NCBI GenBank assembly: GCA_025350425.1
Contig: JANXXW010000381.1
Coordinates: forward strand, 1 to 17,457
Length of the DNA stretch: 17,457 nucleotides
Direction: 5' to 3'
Source of the DNA: Rhodospirillales bacterium
GTDB lineage: Bacteria; Pseudomonadota; Alphaproteobacteria; Acetobacterales; Acetobacteraceae
Below, one piece after another: positions 13,409 through 17,457 of the stretch. The notes beneath the pieces are model-generated. The model was not told the DNA's origin. It saw only the letters and a list, made by a program, of their open reading frames with translations, and searched no databases. The translations under genes were made by a program, and so were the position numbers. Every line of letters starts with the position of its first letter. Position 1 is the stretch's first letter.

Positions 13409-15568
13409 TTGAACACCACGATCTTCGCTTCGGCGCGCGAGGTCGAGCAATTCGGCGGTACCGTCGTCAGGCTTTATAAGGCCGCGTTCGGCCGCACGCC
13501 GGACCAGCCCGGCCTGATCAACTTTGTCGCCTTGCTGCGTGGCGGCGAGCCCGCCATAGCGGTCGCAGAACACCTCACCCACTCTGCCGAGTTTGCGCGG
13601 ATGCACGGCGCGGGCACGCCAGACCTCGGCTTTATCCGGCGGCTGTATCAGAACGTCACGGGCCAAATACCGGATAACGCCGACATCGCGGGCCTGCTCG
13701 CATTGGCTGCCTCGGGCGAGACGCGCGCCGGCCTACTCGCCGCCATGGCTGATTCGGACACGGCCCGTCGGGGGATTAGCCTTTTGCACGCGATCGGCCC
13801 CGCCCGCGCTCGGCCGGACGACGAATTAGCCTATCAGCTCTGGCTCGCCGAATATCCGGAATTGACCGACTTGGACCGGGCCGACATTCACGATCACATC
13901 GCTGTAATGACCGCGCCGCCACTGTTGACGTTGCTGATGGCGGCCCCCCAATACCGCGTGGACCTGGCACTGGAGACCATCGCCTCCGTCCGCCGGCAAC
14001 TCTACCCCTTCGTCGAGTTGCGCATCGGTCTGCCCGCCGACACCAGCCCCGCGACCCGCGACGCTCTCACTCGTGCTGAACGCCAAACCCCGGGAGTTAC
14101 TCTGATCCCCACCGGCCCCGGCGCCGCCTGCCCGATCGACGCGGCCTTTGCCGGGTCCGGGGGCGCGTTTGCCGGCATCCTCGAAGCCGGTGACCAGTTG
14201 GCGCCCGAGGCGATGTATCTCGTTTCCGCCGCGTTCGCGGCGGCACCTGACGCGGTCGTGATCTACGGCGACGAGGATCGCATCGAGGGCACTGGCCGCC
14301 GCTACGCCCCACGGTTCAAGACCGGCTGGAACCCCGACCTCCTGCTGGCCGGCGACGCGATCGGCCAGCTTGCCATGATCCGCGCCGATCGCTGGCGCGC
14401 GGAAGGTGGCCTACGCACCGACATGGCGCCCCATGGTCGGTTCGACCTCATTCTTCGCGTACTTGGTCCGGCGGCGGCAGCCACACATGTGCCATTCATC
14501 CTGTTCCATCGCGGGCGCGGCGGCCGCAATCGGGCACCCGACTTCCCCGACGAAACCGCCACCAGCCAACATCCGGGACTGCTCGAAGTCGTGCGGGCCA
14601 ACGTGGCGCGCACGCATTCCGGCGCCGTGCTCGACGAGGCCATCATCGGCGGAAGGCTCTGGCCACGAGTTGCATTCCCGGTTCCGGACCCAGCCCCCCT
14701 CGTCTCCGTAATCATCCCCACACGCGACCGCGCCGATCTGCTGGAGACATGTCTCGCGGGAGTGCTGGGCCACACCGATTATCCCGCGCTCGAAGTCCTG
14801 ATCGTCGATAACGGGAGCGTCGAGCCGGCCACAAGGCAGCTATTCGCCCAACTCGGTCGCGACAGCCGGGTGCGCGTGCTGCGGTTCCCCGGCCCGTTCA
14901 ACTATTCCGCCATGAACAACGCGGCGGCGCGAGAGGCGCGCGGCGAAATCCTGCTGCTGCTCAACAACGATATCGAAGTGATCGAGCCGGGCTGGCTGCA
15001 CGAGATGGTCGGCCATGCCATGCGCCCAGCGGTCGGCGCTGTCGGCGCGAAGCTGCTGTATCCCGACGGGACTCTGCAACATGCCGGACTCATGCTCGGG
15101 CCGGACGGCGGGGCCAAGCACATCCTGCGCTGGGCGGCGGGCGACGCCACGGGGTATCTCGGCCAGCTCGCCATGACCCGCGACCTCGCAGCCGTCACCA
15201 GCGCCTGCCTCGCGATCCGGCGTGGCGTGTTCGAGGAAGTCGGTGGGCTCGACGCAGACAATCTTCGGGTGACGTGGAACGACATCGACCTCTGTCTTCG
15301 CGTGCGCGCGAACGGCTATCGCATCGTCTGGACACCGAACGCCGTGCTGACCCATGTCGAACTCGCGACGCGGGGTGCCGATATACAAAGCCCCGAGACG
15401 CTCGCGCGCTTCAACATGGAGCGCGAGCACGTGCTGTCGTATCTGGGCGCCGCGTTCGACCGCGATCCCTTCCACAATCCCGCACTGCTCGCGATAGACG
15501 ACGACCTGGTGCTCGCCGCGCCTCCCAGGCGTCCAAAGCCGTGGGCCGTGCGCACCAGGAGCGCCTGA
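13409..15568 (+). CDS. DUF4214 - tandem GT2-type glycosyltransferase
   Basis: A 719-residue multidomain protein starting at TTG. Residues about 15-125 contain DUF4214-like repeats (RLYKAAFGRTPDQPGLINFV; RLYQNVTGQIPDNADI), a domain often found in secreted or glycan-related proteins. Residues about 168-370 resemble a GT2 domain of the rhamnan/O-antigen type (IYGDEDRIE at 285-293, FKTGWNPDLLLAGD at 303-316), but the usual DHDD position reads ILEAGDQL (257-264), so it may be inactive or binding only. Residues about 430-690 are a more standard GT2 domain: PLVSVIIPTRDR, VDNGS (466-470), LLNNDIEV (517-524, metal/nucleotide site), and WNDIDLCLR (623-631). It probably builds a surface glycan or glycosylates a protein, with the acceptor unknown. 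The next gene's SD (AGGAG, 15557-15561) is inside its last codons. Confidence 0.88.
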   Translation: MNTTIFASAREVEQFGGTVVRLYKAAFGRTPDQPGLINFVALLRGGEPAIAVAEHLTHSAEFARMHGAGTPDLGFIRRLYQNVTGQIPDNADIAGLLALAASGETRAGLLAAMADSDTARRGISLLHAIGPARARPDDELAYQLWLAEYPELTDLDRADIHDHIAVMTAPPLLTLLMAAPQYRVDLALETIASVRRQLYPFVELRIGLPADTSPATRDALTRAERQTPGVTLIPTGPGAACPIDAAFAGSGGAFAGILEAGDQLAPEAMYLVSAAFAAAPDAVVIYGDEDRIEGTGRRYAPRFKTGWNPDLLLAGDAIGQLAMIRADRWRAEGGLRTDMAPHGRFDLILRVLGPAAAATHVPFILFHRGRGGRNRAPDFPDETATSQHPGLLEVVRANVARTHSGAVLDEAIIGGRLWPRVAFPVPDPAPLVSVIIPTRDRADLLETCLAGVLGHTDYPALEVLIVDNGSVEPATRQLFAQLGRDSRVRVLRFPGPFNYSAMNNAAAREARGEILLLLNNDIEVIEPGWLHEMVGHAMRPAVGAVGAKLLYPDGTLQHAGLMLGPDGGAKHILRWAAGDATGYLGQLAMTRDLAAVTSACLAIRRGVFEEVGGLDADNLRVTWNDIDLCLRVRANGYRIVWTPNAVLTHVELATRGADIQSPETLARFNMEREHVLSYLGAAFDRDPFHNPALLAIDDDLVLAAPPRRPKPWAVRTRSA

Positions 15569-15571
15569 CGC

Positions 15572-16612
15572 ATGGCGAGCAATTCTCTCACCAGCACCAT
15601 CCGCGCCCGCGTGCCGCTCCGCCTTGGGCTCGCGGGCGGCGGCACCGACCTCAGTCCCTATTGCGACGAGTTCGGCGGCGCTGTGCTGAACACCACTATC
15701 GACCGCTACGCCTACGCCTTCATTGAGCCCTCGAACGACGGCCGCCTCCATTTCGTGGCGCCTGACCTCGACCGGTCCGAGAGCTTCGAGCCCGACCTCG
15801 CGGCGCTGGATGCCGCCACGTTGACGCTTCATGCCGGAGTTGCACGCCGCATCGTCCGCCAGTTCGGCGACGGTCGGCTGATGCCGTGGCGCATCACCTC
15901 GTTCGTGGACGCGCCGGCAGGCTCTGGTCTCGGCTCATCGTCCGCGCTCGTGGTCGCGATGGTGGAGGCATTCACCACGCTGCTCTCCCTGCCGCTCGGC
16001 CAGTACGACGTTGCGCATATCGCCTTCGAGATCGAGCGTATCGAACTTGGTCTGGCGGGTGGCAAGCAGGACCAGTACGCGGCAACGTTCGGCGGCACCA
16101 ACTTCATCGAATTCATGGCTGGTGACCGCGTCATCGTGAACCCGCTGCGGTTTAAGGCTGGGGTGCTGAACGAGCTGGAAACCTCGATGGTGATTTGCTT
16201 CACCGGCGTATCGCGTAAGTCGGAACAGATCATAAGCGAGCAACAGCGCGGCATGACGGCAGGCGGTAACTACGACAGCCTGCATCAACTCAAAGCCGAC
16301 GCGATCGAAATGAAGGAAGCCCTGTTGCGCGGCGAGATCCCGCGCATGTCCGCCATTCTCAACCGCTCCTGGATCGCCAAAAAGCGCACCGCGAGCGGCA
16401 TCAGTACCGAGCTGATCGAGCGGCTACACGACGTGGCGTTCGAGCAGGGCGCCACGGGGGGGAAGGTTTCGGGCGCCGGCGGCGGCGGGTTCATGATGTT
16501 TCTTGTACCGCCCACCCGTCGCACCAATGTCATTCGTGCGTTGAATGCCGCCGGCGGCACCGCGTCCGGCGTGCATCTCACGCACGAAGGCGCCGAGTCT
16601 TGGGTGGTTTGA
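15572..16612 (+). CDS. hddA: GHMP kinase, D-glycero-alpha-D-manno-heptose-7-phosphate kinase (HddA-like)
   Basis: A 346-residue GHMP-superfamily sugar kinase. The N-terminus PLRLGLAGGGTDLSPYCDEFGG, split as 15-24 and 25-36, is the hallmark of HddA-type kinases, which phosphorylate D-glycero-D-manno-heptose 7-phosphate at C1 in the GDP-D-alpha-heptose pathway. The ATP loop PAGSGLGSSSAL is at 115-126, GKQDQYAA with D167 as likely catalytic residue is at 164-171, and the third GHMP motif KVSGAGGGGFMMF is at 298-310. The ATG at 15572 has AGGAG 10 nt upstream and lies 3 nt after the glycosyltransferase stop, so the genes are co-transcribed. Heptose from this route decorates O-antigen, capsule or S-layer glycans. 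Partner genes gmhA, gmhB and hddC are not in the window. Fucose or other GHMP sugar kinases are the alternatives. Confidence 0.87.
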   Translation: MASNSLTSTIRARVPLRLGLAGGGTDLSPYCDEFGGAVLNTTIDRYAYAFIEPSNDGRLHFVAPDLDRSESFEPDLAALDAATLTLHAGVARRIVRQFGDGRLMPWRITSFVDAPAGSGLGSSSALVVAMVEAFTTLLSLPLGQYDVAHIAFEIERIELGLAGGKQDQYAATFGGTNFIEFMAGDRVIVNPLRFKAGVLNELETSMVICFTGVSRKSEQIISEQQRGMTAGGNYDSLHQLKADAIEMKEALLRGEIPRMSAILNRSWIAKKRTASGISTELIERLHDVAFEQGATGGKVSGAGGGGFMMFLVPPTRRTNVIRALNAAGGTASGVHLTHEGAESWVV

Positions 16613-16615
16613 CTC

Positions 16616-17457
16616 ATGGGTGAGATCTTCAAGGGGGAAAGACCGCGCGCGACGATGGCCCATACCGGCGAACGGTTAAGCGCCGGACATTCGCTCGAAA
16701 CCGAAGTCGAGCATTTCCATCGCTACTACATGGCGCGGCATTTCTGCCGTGGCCAGCGCGTGCTCGATATCGCATCCGGCGAGGGCTACGGCTCGGCGCT
16801 GCTCGCCCAGGTCGCCGAGTCGGTGATCGGCGTGGATATCGATCTTGAAGCGGTCGAGCACGCGGCGGTCAGCTACGTCAGCCAGAACCTGATGTTTCGC
16901 CAAGGCTCGGCCACCGAAATCCCAGTCGAGGACGGCTCCATCGACGTCCTGGTGTCGTTCGAGACACTGGAGCATTTCGTCGATCACGACCGCTTCATGT
17001 CCGAGGCGCGGCGCATCCTGCGGCCCGGCGGCAAGTTGATCCTGAGCACGCCCGACCGCGACATATTTTCGCCGGCCGGAGTGCCTGCAACGGAATATCA
17101 CGTTCACGAACTGACCCGAGCGGAATTCAAAACGCTCGTGACACGATATTTTGCCAACTGTGCGCTGTTTTCGCAACGCGTGCTGGTGGGCTCAGCGATC
17201 CTGCGCGACGATGGGGACCCGGCTCGCGTCCCGCCGCTGGTGTTTGAGCGCCGGGGCGACTCGCATATCGAGATGTGCGACGGTCTGCCCCGCGCGCGCT
17301 ACCTGCTCTGCGTCGCCTCCGACGCGAACGAGGACGCGGTACCAGGCGGTCTGTTCATCAATACCAGCAACCTGAGCGATCCAGCAGGGCAAATGGACCA
17401 ACTCGCCGCGATACGGCGTGACCATGATGCGCTGATCCAGCGTATCGACCAGGATCG
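16616..17457 (+). CDS. SAM-dependent class I methyltransferase (partial, cut by right edge)
   Basis: The frame opens at ATG 16616, 3 nt after the heptose kinase stop, and stays open to the window end (280 codons plus two bases). Residues about 45-150 form a Methyltransf_11-type Rossmann domain: motif I VLDIASGEGYG (49-59), VIGVDID (70-76) with the acidic residue for the SAM ribose, an FETLEHF segment (115-121), and ILRPGGKLILSTPDR (134-148). After residue about 190 the sequence leaves the canonical fold, and the last visible part (QLAAIRRDHDALIQRIDQD) looks like the start of a coiled coil, so a longer multidomain glycan-modifying protein is possible. ATG 16655 is an alternative start but has no better RBS. 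It probably methylates a sugar or caps a glycan chain in the same locus; this is inferred from neighbours only. Confidence 0.85.
   Translation, partial: MGEIFKGERPRATMAHTGERLSAGHSLETEVEHFHRYYMARHFCRGQRVLDIASGEGYGSALLAQVAESVIGVDIDLEAVEHAAVSYVSQNLMFRQGSATEIPVEDGSIDVLVSFETLEHFVDHDRFMSEARRILRPGGKLILSTPDRDIFSPAGVPATEYHVHELTRAEFKTLVTRYFANCALFSQRVLVGSAILRDDGDPARVPPLVFERRGDSHIEMCDGLPRARYLLCVASDANEDAVPGGLFINTSNLSDPAGQMDQLAAIRRDHDALIQRIDQD

Overview
The window is a gene-dense, high-GC stretch (strong G/C preference at third codon positions) with GTG and TTG starts and Shine-Dalgarno sites of the GGAGG type. Gene content (CUT1 sugar importer, RraA-family pair, CbpA/CbpM pair, DUF4214-fused glycosyltransferase, HddA-type heptose kinase) suggests a Gram-negative proteobacterium, most likely an alphaproteobacterium. 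The genus cannot be read from the sequence. No insertion sequence, CRISPR array, phage gene or replication origin is visible.

Layout. (1) 2-379 (+): 3' end of a family-2 glycosyltransferase running in from the left. (2) 533-2185 (+): an orphan family-5 (peptide/nickel type) periplasmic binding protein. Its start codon lies in a perfect 11-bp inverted repeat that loops out the ribosome binding site. (3) 2190-2264 (-): tRNA-Val(GAC), convergent with the binding protein. (4) 10732 down to 2392 (-): a seven-gene operon in the order binding protein, two CUT1 permeases, ATPase, GH31 glycosidase, and two consecutive RraA-family proteins. Its distal genes are joined by 4-base ATGA/GTGA overlaps. (5) 10862 to the right edge (+): a divergent run of cbpA-like, cbpM-like, FAD oxidoreductase, DUF4214-GT2-GT2 glycosyltransferase, heptose-7-phosphate kinase (hddA-like) and a SAM methyltransferase cut by the edge. 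Spacings are 26 nt or less throughout.

How the parts work together (inference). The minus operon looks like an uptake and catabolic module. An alpha-linked oligosaccharide or glycoside would be bound in the periplasm, imported by the CUT1 ABC transporter and cleaved in the cytoplasm by the GH31 enzyme. The two RraA-family proteins would then act on a product, perhaps as a keto-acid aldolase or related lyase. The plus block splits into a J-protein/modulator pair coupled to an oxidoreductase, followed by surface-glycan genes using a GDP-heptose type donor.

The most interesting points are the paired RraA genes fused by translation coupling to a CUT1/GH31 operon, the start-codon hairpin of the orphan binding protein, the coupling of the CbpA/CbpM chaperone pair to a DAO-type oxidoreductase, and the tandem GT2 protein whose first domain has lost a conserved acidic position. 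None of these is proven novel from sequence alone.
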